From positions 744,001 to 808,000 of the forward strand of contig JAHBYP010000001.1 in assembly GCA_019635875.1 (NCBI GenBank): a stretch of DNA of 64,000 nt, in the 5' to 3' direction. Position numbers and translations under genes: made by a program. The number at the start of each line of letters is the position of its first letter. Position 1 is the first letter of the stretch. The notes below the pieces were generated by a model. The model was not told the origin of the DNA. It did not search any database and saw only the letters and a program-made list of their open reading frames with translations. This document shows, in pieces, positions 36,790 to 45,741 of this stretch. This stretch comes from Alphaproteobacteria bacterium. Its GTDB lineage: Bacteria > Pseudomonadota > Alphaproteobacteria > Reyranellales > Reyranellaceae.

Positions 36790-38775
36790 TCACGGCAGGG
36801 TGTCGAGCGGCACCGGGTAGACGGCGTCGCCCGGGCGCGCGCCGGGGCCGCCGAGCTGGATCCACAGCGAGGCGTCGTTGTGGAAGCGCTGGTAGAGCTT
36901 GATCTTGGCTTCCAGCCGGTCGAGCAGGTCCTCCTGCTGTGCCACGCTCCAGCTCGACCAGGTGTCCTGGTCCAGGCCCATCAGCTCGGAGCGATAGGGC
37001 AGGTCGTCGAGATACTCGCCCATCAGGCCGATCTCGGCCAGCCGCGCGGTATCGCGCCGTCCGATGCGCGCCGGATCGCGGCTCATCGCGGCAGCGGCGC
37101 TGCGCAGCTCGTCGAAGAAGCCCTGCGGCCGGATCTGGCTGCGCCGGCCGCTGGAGATGATGCGTTTGAGCGTCTCTTGCAGATCGGAGAGCTGGTTGCG
37201 CGTCAGCAGCAGGCGGACATCGAAGACGGCGGAGGTCGGTGTGGCGGTGTCGCGATCGCCCACCCAGGCCTCGAACATGCGCGGCGCCTGCGTGCCCTGC
37301 TGCGTGCCGAGATAGGCCAGCGCCATGGCGTTGCCGATGATCTGGAAGTCGCGCTGGATGCGTGCGCCGGTGCCGGCGCGCGGCGGCGGCGGCGGGGGAG
37401 GCGGCGGTGCCTGTCCGGCGGCGAAGGCCTTGAGCAGGGTGGTGGCGCCTTCGGCCACGCCGTCGACGCCGCGGCCGAACTCGGCCAGGTCGCCGGCGTC
37501 GATGCCGTAGTACAGCGCGCGCGGCAGGTTCCTGCCCTGCGTCAGGCCGGTGTAGTCCTTCTCCGCCGAGCTGTGATCGGCGCGGCCGATCGGCGTCTTC
37601 AGATGCACGGCCATGATGTGGATCTTCCGCGTGTCGGCGAGGTCGCGGATGCGATCGATGTCGAGGCCGGTCGAGGACGCCGGGTCGTTGCTGCGCAGCG
37701 CGCCGGCGTCGGTGATCAGGATGACGATGCGGCCGTCGAAGGGCGACCAGTCGATCTCGTCGACCGCCGCCTTCAGGCCGGCGATCGAATCCTCGGCGAA
37801 ACTGTGGCTCGACACCGTGGTCGCCTTCAGCTCCCTGAGCTTGGCCAGGAAGGTCGGCCCGTCGGGCGCCTCCTTGGGCTGCACGAAGACCTTGCTGAGG
37901 TATTCAAGGCCCGGCGTCTTCTCGATGCTGTTGCGATAGGCGACGAGGCCGTAATTGGCCTTCAGCCCGGCGCGCTCGATCGAGTCGTAGAACTTCTTCG
38001 CCGCCTCGCGCGCGCGATCGAGGTAGGGGCCCATCGAGATCGTGGTGTCGACGACGAAGACCACGCCGAGGCGGAAATTCTTCAGCGACTCGTAGAGATT
38101 GCGCCGGACCTTGGGCCGCAGCGGATCCTCGGTTTCGTCCTTCAGCGTCAGCGAGGCGACGCGCAGCATGCGCGCCTTGATGTTGTTCGAGAGGTAAGTC
38201 TCGCCGGCCTCGAGAATCGGCAGCAGGTAGAATTGCCTGGCGATGTCGATATGGGTCGACGGCTCGATCGAGATCACCGGGAAATCGGGCGGCAGCTGGC
38301 CTGGATCGATGATGCGCTGGCGCAGGGCCGCCGCAAGCTGGGCACGCTGGTCGGCCTCGAGCAGCTTCTGCAGCTCGGCCTTGTCCTTGAAGAACAGCGT
38401 GCGCTCGCGATTGGCGGGGTTGGTGAAGGCCAGGGTGAGCGTCTGCTTCCACGGCACCGTTTCGGCGGCCGGCAGCCAACCGGTGGTCTTGCCGTCGCTG
38501 CCCGGGCCGACCTCGAGCCATTCGCCGCCGGCGGCGCTCTTGCGGTCGTAGACATAGAGCGCGCTCATCGGCGGCACGGCCGCGCCCGGCGTTCCGGCCG
38601 GCTTGTCGTGCAGCCTGACCTCGGGCCGCGTGAGCACCCGCTGGAAGAGCGTCTTCTTGTTCTCCATCAGCAGCGGGGTACGCGGGCCGCCCTGCGCGCT
38701 GACGGTCTCGATCGTCGCCCACGTCGTGGCGAGGGCCACGATGGCGGCGATGGCGATCCGGGCGATTGCGTCCAT
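36790..38775 (-). CDS. Exported SH3-like and vWA domain protein of the Srf locus
   Basis: 661 aa. A signal peptide (about 1-27, ending VSA) precedes a bacterial SH3-like domain (about 48-104, ending GKTTGWLP). A vWA domain starts at about 236, with a MIDAS-like DTTIS at 243-247 and a later acidic loop ILITDAGALRSND. A run of nine prolines near residue 450 separates a helical C-terminal region. It is the last gene of the Srf block, 16 bp after the Sel1-type gene. Location: periplasm or surface. A metal-dependent binding role is inferred. Confidence 0.82.
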   Translation of the reverse strand: MDAIARIAIAAIVALATTWATIETVSAQGGPRTPLLMENKKTLFQRVLTRPEVRLHDKPAGTPGAAVPPMSALYVYDRKSAAGGEWLEVGPGSDGKTTGWLPAAETVPWKQTLTLAFTNPANRERTLFFKDKAELQKLLEADQRAQLAAALRQRIIDPGQLPPDFPVISIEPSTHIDIARQFYLLPILEAGETYLSNNIKARMLRVASLTLKDETEDPLRPKVRRNLYESLKNFRLGVVFVVDTTISMGPYLDRAREAAKKFYDSIERAGLKANYGLVAYRNSIEKTPGLEYLSKVFVQPKEAPDGPTFLAKLRELKATTVSSHSFAEDSIAGLKAAVDEIDWSPFDGRIVILITDAGALRSNDPASSTGLDIDRIRDLADTRKIHIMAVHLKTPIGRADHSSAEKDYTGLTQGRNLPRALYYGIDAGDLAEFGRGVDGVAEGATTLLKAFAAGQAPPPPPPPPPRAGTGARIQRDFQIIGNAMALAYLGTQQGTQAPRMFEAWVGDRDTATPTSAVFDVRLLLTRNQLSDLQETLKRIISSGRRSQIRPQGFFDELRSAAAAMSRDPARIGRRDTARLAEIGLMGEYLDDLPYRSELMGLDQDTWSSWSVAQQEDLLDRLEAKIKLYQRFHNDASLWIQLGGPGARPGDAVYPVPLDTLP

Positions 38776-38791
38776 TGCAGGGATACTCCTG

Positions 38792-39961
38792 TTACAGCGT
38801 GTCGAGCGCCTTCCTGGCGTCGGCGTCGCCCTTGTCGGCCGCCTGCTTGAGCCAGTCCCGCGCCTTCGCCTTGTCGGCCGGGAAGCCGTCTGCGCCCTGG
38901 GCGTAGAGCATGCCCAGCCGCGCCATCGCCGGCACGATGCCGGCCTTGGCTGCGGTCTCGTAGAGGCCTGCGGCGCGCTCGGCATTGAGCGGGAACGGCG
39001 TGTGCGGGATCGGGTTGACCGGGTCGTAAAAACCCGCCAGCTCGAAGGCCGCCGGCGGATGGCCCTGGTCGGCGGCTGTGCGCCACACCAGGAACGCGCC
39101 CTCGAGCTGCCCGTTGCGCAGGAACCGCTTGCCGTGCTCGACCAGCTGTTCCGGCGTGGGCTTGGCCGCAAGGATGTCTTCGACCTGCTTGCGGATAGGC
39201 GTCGTGTAGTCGGGCTTTCCCTGCGCGCTGTCCTGGCCGGTCTTGCCCGTCGGCTTGTCGATGGGCTTGTCGATCGGCTTGTCGACCACCGGCGCCTTGT
39301 CGCGCAGGACGAACCACCAATAGGCGCCGCCCGCCGCGACGATCAGGAACAGCAGGCCGAAGACCAGGCCGAGGACCAGCGGCAGGCTCGATTTCGGCGC
39401 CTCGCGCTGGCTCAGTACCGAGGGCCGCTCGAGCGGGTCGGGTTGCGGCGTGAAGGCGGCCGGCAGCGTCGGCTCGATGAAGGGCGACGCCTCCGGTTCC
39501 GGCTCGGGCTCGGGCAGCACCGGCCGCGCCGCGATTACGGTCGCCTGCTCGTCGCGCGGCCGCGCCTGGCGCAGTTCCTTGTCGGTACGGCCGGCGACGC
39601 TGTCCGACGCCTGCCGATCCGGGTCATGCGCGCCGGAGGTCTGCATCGCCGGCCACGCCGCCACCGTCGTGTCGACCATGCCGACGTCCGGCTCCCTGAT
39701 TGCCAGGCGCACCGTCATACCGGCGACAAGATCGCAGACGCGCGGGCCGACATGCAGATCCAGCCCGCCATTGAAGGCGTCGATGCGCTGCGGCTGCAGC
39801 CAGCTCTCGGTGCGCTGCCAGCCGGTCTCCGAGAGGAATCGATCCGGCCCCTGCCGACGCTCGATCAGCAGGGTCATGCCCTCGGGAGAGGCATCGGTGC
39901 CATACAGCCGCAATACGGCGTGGCCGGGCAGCTCGGGCTTGGGAAAGACCTCGGCGCGCAT
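38792..39961 (-). CDS. Single-pass membrane protein with Sel1 repeats, Srf locus
   Basis: 389 aa. Residues 1-105 form a beta-rich cytoplasmic domain, followed by an acidic/proline linker with an EPEPEPE run (151-157). One membrane helix lies at about 193-218. Outside it are the tandem tripeptide-like repeat VDKPIDKPIDKPTGK and Sel1/TPR-like helices (about 280-388; WRTAADQGHPPAAFELAG, then LYETAAKAGIVPAMARLGML). It begins 69 bp after SrfC. A scaffold linking cytoplasmic SrfB/SrfC to periplasmic partners is an inference from topology. Confidence 0.75.
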   Translation of the reverse strand: MRAEVFPKPELPGHAVLRLYGTDASPEGMTLLIERRQGPDRFLSETGWQRTESWLQPQRIDAFNGGLDLHVGPRVCDLVAGMTVRLAIREPDVGMVDTTVAAWPAMQTSGAHDPDRQASDSVAGRTDKELRQARPRDEQATVIAARPVLPEPEPEPEASPFIEPTLPAAFTPQPDPLERPSVLSQREAPKSSLPLVLGLVFGLLFLIVAAGGAYWWFVLRDKAPVVDKPIDKPIDKPTGKTGQDSAQGKPDYTTPIRKQVEDILAAKPTPEQLVEHGKRFLRNGQLEGAFLVWRTAADQGHPPAAFELAGFYDPVNPIPHTPFPLNAERAAGLYETAAKAGIVPAMARLGMLYAQGADGFPADKAKARDWLKQAADKGDADARKALDTL

Positions 39962-40030
39962 CGTCCAACTCTATACGTGCAGGATTGCGGCGCCAATTTG
40001 GTCGGCGCCGGCGGGAATTGTTGCCGCAGC

Positions 40031-42691
40031 CTACACGGTTTGCCGGGCCAGTTCCGCCTGCCTGAGGATGATGCCCAGCCGGTCGTTCTGCTCCGGCGTT
40101 ATGTCGCGGCCGCCCTCGTAGCCGACATTGTCGAGCGCCAGCTGCAGGAAAGCGCGCATCCAGTCGGCGCAGAAGGTGTTGTAGATCGGGATCGGCTCCT
40201 CGCGCAGCGCCGGCGCGGCGCCGGCCGGCGGCGCGGCGAGGTCGAAGACGCGCCGCGTCGGCGCCTGCGGCGGCAGGCCGGGCCGCTCGTCGCGCGGCAC
40301 GGCATCGAAGCCCAGCCAGTCGACGAAGCGGTTGATCATGGTCGCGGTGACCTGGACCTGCCGCTCGGCCACGTCCTCCCACTTGGCGTTGGCGTTGTTC
40401 TCGACAGCGCGCACGCGCCCGGCCAGCTGATCGGCGACCTTCAGGCGATTGGCGCCGACCACCAGCTCGTCGACCAGCCAGCCGAAATGCTGCCGGTCGA
40501 TGCCGAACTGCGAGGCGGCGCGCTCGTCGCCCGACAGGCGGCGCAGGCCCTCCTGCCAGTGCTGCATGGCGTCGCTGGCGAAATGCGCCGCGCGGTCCTG
40601 CAGCGAGCCGGTGACCGGCTTGCTGATCGCGCTTGAATCGCCGAACACCGAGCTGAAGATGTCGCCGAGATCGACCGCGGCGCCCACCGCCTCGTCGCGC
40701 GGGGCGCCGGCCTTGGCGGTGTCGGGCTTGGCCGTGGCGGCGCGGAAGTAGATGCCGCGCAGATCCTCCTCGGCGATCTGCAGGCGATCGATCAGCTCGC
40801 CGAAGCGCTGGGTCTTGATGCAGCCCGCCAGCCCGCGCAGCACCTGCTGCACCAGCACCTGCTTCTTCTGCCGTGCACCTGTGTCATCGCCATTGTGGAA
40901 GCCGACCAGGCGATCGACCAGGCGCGACACCTGCGTCTCGAGCTGGCCCTGCACCTGGGCGCGCTTGATGGCGGGATCGCAGACCGGCGTGAGCTTCTCG
41001 ACGATGTAGCTGAGGCCGCCATCGTTGGGTCGGAAGGCCTCGTCCCAGGCACGCGCCGGCTCGATGAAATGCTGCGCCACGATCTCGTTCTCGAGGAAGA
41101 ACTGGCGCAGCTTGGCACTGCGCTCGGTGAACAGCTCGGCGACGCCCGCCTCGCGGCCGTCGGACCCGTAGAGCATCAGGCGCTCGTCCTTCACCGTGGG
41201 ATTGCGCAGCCAGAAGGTGTTGCGGAACGGCTGGCCGTCCCAGTTGGTCGGCCACTCGCCGCGGAAGTTCTTGAGCAGCGAGTTGTTGAGCCTGGCCGTC
41301 CAGCGCATGCGGATGTCGTCGCCGACCTCGCCGGCCTTCTGCTCGAATTCGCGGTCCATCTTGGTCAGCACCAGGAACAGGCCGCAGCGCTGCCTGGCGC
41401 GCGTCTGTGGCAGCTCGCCGAAGGTGGCGTTGACCCAGCCCTCCATCATCGGCGACAGATCGCGCACCTCCTGCACGCCGTCGGGGATGCACAGCAGGAT
41501 GGCCGAGATCTCGCGCTCGGACGAATAGCGCTGGAAAAGATACGCGACCTTGCCGCGCAGCAACAGCTCGCGCAGCGGATTGGCGGAGCGGGTGCCATCG
41601 GCGTTCTTGCCGGCATCCTCGAGCTGCTCGAGCTTCAGGCGCGAGCGCGCGCCGGGGAAGTCGAGCAGGTCGGTGTGGTCGAAGAACGGCCACGGCTTCT
41701 CGCCGATGGCGATGCGCAGCTCGGCGGTCAGCGCGCAGACCAGCGAGCGCGGCAGATCCGCGTCGGCGGCGCCGGCCAGGCGCGGGCGCACCTTCAGCAG
41801 GTCGGCGTTGTCGGTGCCCAGCCGGTCGAGGATCAGCACGTCGATGATGCTGTCCTCGCGCGGATGCAGCGCGTTCATCGGGCAGAACGCCTCGTCGGCG
41901 AAGCCCAGCTTGCGCAGGCCGTCGAACAGGATGTCGTAGAGCCTGTTGAACGGCTCGAAGTCGTACCACAGCAGCGACCACAACCGGGCGCGGTCGGCGC
42001 CGCTCAGCTTCGGCGCCAGATCGATCGCCTCGCGCCAGAAGTCGACGTGGAAGGCCGCCGTCTTGCCCTTGAAGTAGGTGTCGAAATACTCGATCAGGTC
42101 GAGCACGTCGTCCTCGGACAGCGCGTCGACCGGCGCCGGCTTGGCCCTGGGCCGCAGCTCGGCCAGCCGCTTGCGGATCGTTTCGGCGTCGGGCGGGCTG
42201 AAATCGGCCTTGTCGTGATCGAAGTCGAGATAGAACGAGTTGGCGAGGATCTTCACCAGATCGGTCTGGGTCAGCAGCCGCAATTGCACCGGGAAGCCTG
42301 GCGGCGCGTCGCCCGCATCGGTGGTCAGGCGCGTTACGAGACCGGTGGATTCGCGTCCGCCCGGCGGGTTGATCTCGCGCAGGAAGTCGTAGCCCTTGCC
42401 GTCGAAGCGCGCCGTCAGCGGCCGGCCCTCGCGGCTGGCGAGGATCGAGACGAGATAGGACTTGCCGGCCTGGCTGGGGCCGAAGACGCCGACGCACATC
42501 TTGCGCCGCGCCGCGCGCGCCAGCTTGCGGCTCTGGTTGCGCACCTTCTGGATCTCGGAGATCAGCGAGCCCGCCTGTTGGCCGATGCTGGCGGCGCCCG
42601 GTGCCACGTCGCGTATCCAGGCGATGGCGCGCGCCGCAGCGTCGGCGGCGGAGTCGCAGGACTGGGACAGCTTCAGATCGACGTCTTCCAT
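40031..42691 (-). CDS. srfC: SrfC-family dynamin-like GTPase
   Basis: 886 aa, matching the SrfC/Virul_Fac (PF10139) family in its opening and core. All GTPase motifs are present: G1 Gly71-PSQAGKS78, a switch-like STGLVTR (115-121), G3 DFPG (344-347) and G4 TKMD (443-446). Long helical regions follow. This is the dynamin-like arrangement. Its start lies 4 bp after the SrfB stop, so they are coupled. In Salmonella, srfC is one of the SsrB-regulated srf genes; the biochemical function is not established. No signal peptide, hence cytoplasmic or membrane-associated. Confidence 0.88.
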   Translation of the reverse strand: MEDVDLKLSQSCDSAADAAARAIAWIRDVAPGAASIGQQAGSLISEIQKVRNQSRKLARAARRKMCVGVFGPSQAGKSYLVSILASREGRPLTARFDGKGYDFLREINPPGGRESTGLVTRLTTDAGDAPPGFPVQLRLLTQTDLVKILANSFYLDFDHDKADFSPPDAETIRKRLAELRPRAKPAPVDALSEDDVLDLIEYFDTYFKGKTAAFHVDFWREAIDLAPKLSGADRARLWSLLWYDFEPFNRLYDILFDGLRKLGFADEAFCPMNALHPREDSIIDVLILDRLGTDNADLLKVRPRLAGAADADLPRSLVCALTAELRIAIGEKPWPFFDHTDLLDFPGARSRLKLEQLEDAGKNADGTRSANPLRELLLRGKVAYLFQRYSSEREISAILLCIPDGVQEVRDLSPMMEGWVNATFGELPQTRARQRCGLFLVLTKMDREFEQKAGEVGDDIRMRWTARLNNSLLKNFRGEWPTNWDGQPFRNTFWLRNPTVKDERLMLYGSDGREAGVAELFTERSAKLRQFFLENEIVAQHFIEPARAWDEAFRPNDGGLSYIVEKLTPVCDPAIKRAQVQGQLETQVSRLVDRLVGFHNGDDTGARQKKQVLVQQVLRGLAGCIKTQRFGELIDRLQIAEEDLRGIYFRAATAKPDTAKAGAPRDEAVGAAVDLGDIFSSVFGDSSAISKPVTGSLQDRAAHFASDAMQHWQEGLRRLSGDERAASQFGIDRQHFGWLVDELVVGANRLKVADQLAGRVRAVENNANAKWEDVAERQVQVTATMINRFVDWLGFDAVPRDERPGLPPQAPTRRVFDLAAPPAGAAPALREEPIPIYNTFCADWMRAFLQLALDNVGYEGGRDITPEQNDRLGIILRQAELARQTV

Positions 42692-42695
42692 CCCT

Positions 42696-45656
42696 CTACA
42701 CCGTCTTCAGCGTGCCGGTATCGAGCCAATAGCCCTCGGCATGCGCCAGGGTCTGCAGGCGCAGGACCACGGCGGCGCGATCGACCGGCGAGTCGGTCGC
42801 ATCCACTATACGCACGATCTCGACATTCTCGACGTCGACGCCGCCCTTCTCCGACGGACGCGCCCGGCGCAGGCCGATCTGCAGCGGCGTGCGGCGCGAC
42901 AGCCGGTCGCCGTGCTGCTTGCTCGAGTATTCCAGCGCATAGAGCCGCGTCGTCGGCCAGCGCTCGAGATCGATCTGCCGGAAGCCGAGCGTCATCGGGC
43001 CGCGGAAGGGGATGCTCTGATCCTCGGGCAGGATGTACTCGGGGTCGTCGAGATTGATGTCCTGGTAGTAGACGTCCTCCCGCAGCAGGCGACCGCCGCC
43101 CTCGATCTTGCCGATAAACCGCGCCGTGCTGCGCGCCACCAGCTTGTCGCTGCGGAAGGCGAAGCCGGCGAGCTGCGACTGGCCCAGCGCGCAGATCATG
43201 GCGCCGACAGCCACGGTGGTCTTGGGATCGCCGACGCGCAGGCGCGGGTCGCGGAACGGGTACCAGGCGCCGGCGCGGTAGTCGTGCATGGTGATGACGC
43301 GATCCGGCGCCAGCGGCAGCAGCTTGAGGATCAGGGTGCGGATCGCCGGCAGGCGCGAAGGCCGTCCGGTCAGCAGCAATACGTCGCAGGCGTAGACATG
43401 GATCAGCTCGCAGAGCGGCGTCAGCACGTTCTTCAGCTCGGCCTGGATGGTCTCGTCGATGCCCACCATGTCGACCGGCACGCCGAGCTGGCGCAGGTCG
43501 AAATCCTTCGCGCCCCGGCGTTTCGCGGCCTCGTTGATGAAATTGACGACCTCGGGCGAGGGCTGGCTCGCGGAGTCGAAGAACGAGGCGAAGGGTCGCG
43601 CCTCGGACGAGGCGACGCCGTCGAGCGGCGCGTAGGTTTCCGCCGCCGAAAGCATGGCGAGCCCGATCGGCGTGGCGATCTGCAGCGCGAACTGCCGGCG
43701 CAGGTTGCGCTGCTCGACATCCTCGCCGCCGCGGTCGCCGCCCAGCAGTTCGGCCAGCAGGTCCTCCGGGTTGGCGACGCCCGCGGCGTGCATGCCGGCC
43801 TCGATCGGCGGCAGCACGTGCTGCTGGATCACGCGCAGCAGCAGGTCGTCGCCCGCCTTGTTGAAGCCCTCGCGGAAATTCTGCTCGGGCTGCAGGGTCA
43901 CGGAGGTCCCGCGGCCCTCGACCGTGTAGGTGTTGATGATCAGGTCGGTGGTGCCGCCGCCGACATCGATGCTCGCCACCCGCAGGCCAAGCTCGTCGCC
44001 GCCGCGGCGGCGCGAGCGCGCCTCGAAGAAGGCGCGCGCGTCGCCACCCCAGTTGCGCGCCACCTCGGTGTAAAGATAGACGAGCTGGGTGCAGCTGGCC
44101 TCGTCCCATTCGAGGAACACCTCGGGCGCCGGCGCCTCGGCGTCCTTGAGCTTCCAGCCCAGCACCATCCACACTAGGTCGCGCGCAGTCTCGGCGCGGC
44201 GTTTGAAGATCTGGCGCTCGGCCAGCGGCATGCCCGGCGGCACCGTCATCACCAGGCGGCGCAGGCGGCGCGGCGCTTCGGCGTGCGTGCGCCGGCCGCG
44301 CTGCGCGGCGGAATTCATCTGCGTCAGCGCCTGCAGCAGGATCTCGCACAGCGCGAAGGTCATCATCGAGGAGCGCGAGTAGCGCGGCTCGAAGACGGGC
44401 AGATCGTCCTCGTCGCCCGGCGGCAGGCGGTGCAGCGCCTCGCCGCGCGTGTTGACCAGCTGCGCCAGCGGGCCGCTGTTGGCCGCCGCCGTCGACGGCT
44501 CGCCCGACTGGGCGTTGTTGAACAGCCACTCGCGGCGCTGCGGCTCGGTGTCCCAGAGATAGCGCTTGGGCGAGGACATGCCGGTGTTGCCCTCGGTGCC
44601 GCGCCGGCGCGAGGCCAGCCGCGTCGCCTCCGGCCCGATGCGCGCCAGCGTCGGCCAGATGAAGGCGTCGGTGCGCCCGCCCTGGCGCGACAGGTGGTTC
44701 TTGCCGAAGGTCGCCTGCGCGAACTCCATGCGCGACTCGAAGGGCTTGGCGTAGACGCGCTCGGGATGCGTCAGGTCGCGCAGCGCCAGCTCGTAGGAAT
44801 CGTTGAGATTGGCGGGCCCGTCGCCGGTCGATTCGATCAGCATGCCGCAGGTGCGCGAATTGCCGACGTCGAGCACGAGATCGACATCGATCGCGCCGCG
44901 GCCCGGCCGCTCGGCATCGCCCACCAGCTTCACCGGGGGCAGGATGCCGGACTCGTGCAACAGGCCGATGAAGGCCAGGTAGCGGCCCATCGGCTCCTCC
45001 GGCGTGCGCTTGACGTCGGTCTCGATCTGCTCGGCGGTGAGCTTGGGATAGATCTCGCGGAACAGTTCGTCGACCCACTGGCGCAGCCAGTCCTGGCGCA
45101 GGAACCAGTGGTTGTCCGCCTGGCGATGGGCGAGCGAGAAGATCGCGCCGGCGGCGACGTCCTTGGCCGAGGGCGCCAGATAGGCGCGGCCCTCGGTCTC
45201 GGGCAGCAGGCCGGTGTCGAAGGCCAGCACGACGCGGTAGCGGAAACCGTGCTCGTCGCGGAAGCCCTCGCCGTGGCGCAGCTCGAGATCGACGACGCGC
45301 ACGCGCGCCCAGTCGCCCGGCCCGTCCTTGAAGGTCCGGCCGGGGCGGACCTGGAAGAAGGGCACCGGCACCCATTTGTCGACGAAGGGCACCAGCGCAT
45401 CCTTGATGCCGATGTCGAGATTCGACGGCTTCTCGACGCGGCGGCCGTCCTCGACCACCTCGTAGACGCCGCGCGTGGCGTCGTACTCGAACTGCACGAG
45501 ATCGTCGGCGCCCTTCTTCTGGCCGGCATCGATGAAGCGCCACTCCTTGACCACCAGCTTCGACGGCTCGAGCCCGAAGTCGAGGAACTGCACGCCGCTC
45601 TTGGCGATCAGCGTGGTCGGGTGGGGATAGCGGGGAAGGGGGGCGAGATCGCTCAT
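42696..45656 (-). CDS. srfB: SrfB-family actin/Hsp70-fold ATPase
   Basis: 986 aa. The opening TTLIAKSGVQFLDFGL and overall length fit SrfB (PF07520). The actin-like ATPase motifs are clear: phosphate-1 DVGNSRT (263-269), phosphate-2 IDVGGGTTD (563-571) and the adenosine motif LLTGRPSRLPAI (761-772). The region before residue 255 is specific to the family. It lies between the SrfA-like gene (85 bp upstream) and SrfC (4 bp downstream). No good ribosome site was seen. How it works with SrfC is unknown; an ATP-driven polymer or chaperone is possible. Confidence 0.9.
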   Translation of the reverse strand: MSDLAPLPRYPHPTTLIAKSGVQFLDFGLEPSKLVVKEWRFIDAGQKKGADDLVQFEYDATRGVYEVVEDGRRVEKPSNLDIGIKDALVPFVDKWVPVPFFQVRPGRTFKDGPGDWARVRVVDLELRHGEGFRDEHGFRYRVVLAFDTGLLPETEGRAYLAPSAKDVAAGAIFSLAHRQADNHWFLRQDWLRQWVDELFREIYPKLTAEQIETDVKRTPEEPMGRYLAFIGLLHESGILPPVKLVGDAERPGRGAIDVDLVLDVGNSRTCGMLIESTGDGPANLNDSYELALRDLTHPERVYAKPFESRMEFAQATFGKNHLSRQGGRTDAFIWPTLARIGPEATRLASRRRGTEGNTGMSSPKRYLWDTEPQRREWLFNNAQSGEPSTAAANSGPLAQLVNTRGEALHRLPPGDEDDLPVFEPRYSRSSMMTFALCEILLQALTQMNSAAQRGRRTHAEAPRRLRRLVMTVPPGMPLAERQIFKRRAETARDLVWMVLGWKLKDAEAPAPEVFLEWDEASCTQLVYLYTEVARNWGGDARAFFEARSRRRGGDELGLRVASIDVGGGTTDLIINTYTVEGRGTSVTLQPEQNFREGFNKAGDDLLLRVIQQHVLPPIEAGMHAAGVANPEDLLAELLGGDRGGEDVEQRNLRRQFALQIATPIGLAMLSAAETYAPLDGVASSEARPFASFFDSASQPSPEVVNFINEAAKRRGAKDFDLRQLGVPVDMVGIDETIQAELKNVLTPLCELIHVYACDVLLLTGRPSRLPAIRTLILKLLPLAPDRVITMHDYRAGAWYPFRDPRLRVGDPKTTVAVGAMICALGQSQLAGFAFRSDKLVARSTARFIGKIEGGGRLLREDVYYQDINLDDPEYILPEDQSIPFRGPMTLGFRQIDLERWPTTRLYALEYSSKQHGDRLSRRTPLQIGLRRARPSEKGGVDVENVEIVRIVDATDSPVDRAAVVLRLQTLAHAEGYWLDTGTLKTV

Positions 45657-45695
45657 GCAACAGGTCAGGTGAGCGCTGTCGGGGAGCGCATCGCG

Positions 45696-45740
45696 AATAT
45701 AGTCAGTCTAGAGGCCGGGTGTAACCGCTAGCAACCCGGC
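45696..45740 (-). promoter_or_regulatory. Possible internal promoter and hairpin before srfB
   Basis: In the 85-bp gap between the SrfA-like and SrfB genes, read leftward: GTTACA (45725-45720), 18 bp, TATATT (45701-45696), about 40 nt before the srfB ATG. The -10 box is good and the -35 is moderate. A hairpin GCCGGGT/ACCCGGC (45714-45720 with 45734-45740) overlaps the -35. It has no U-run, so it is not a standard terminator. Confidence 0.35.
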
Positions 45741-45741
45741 G

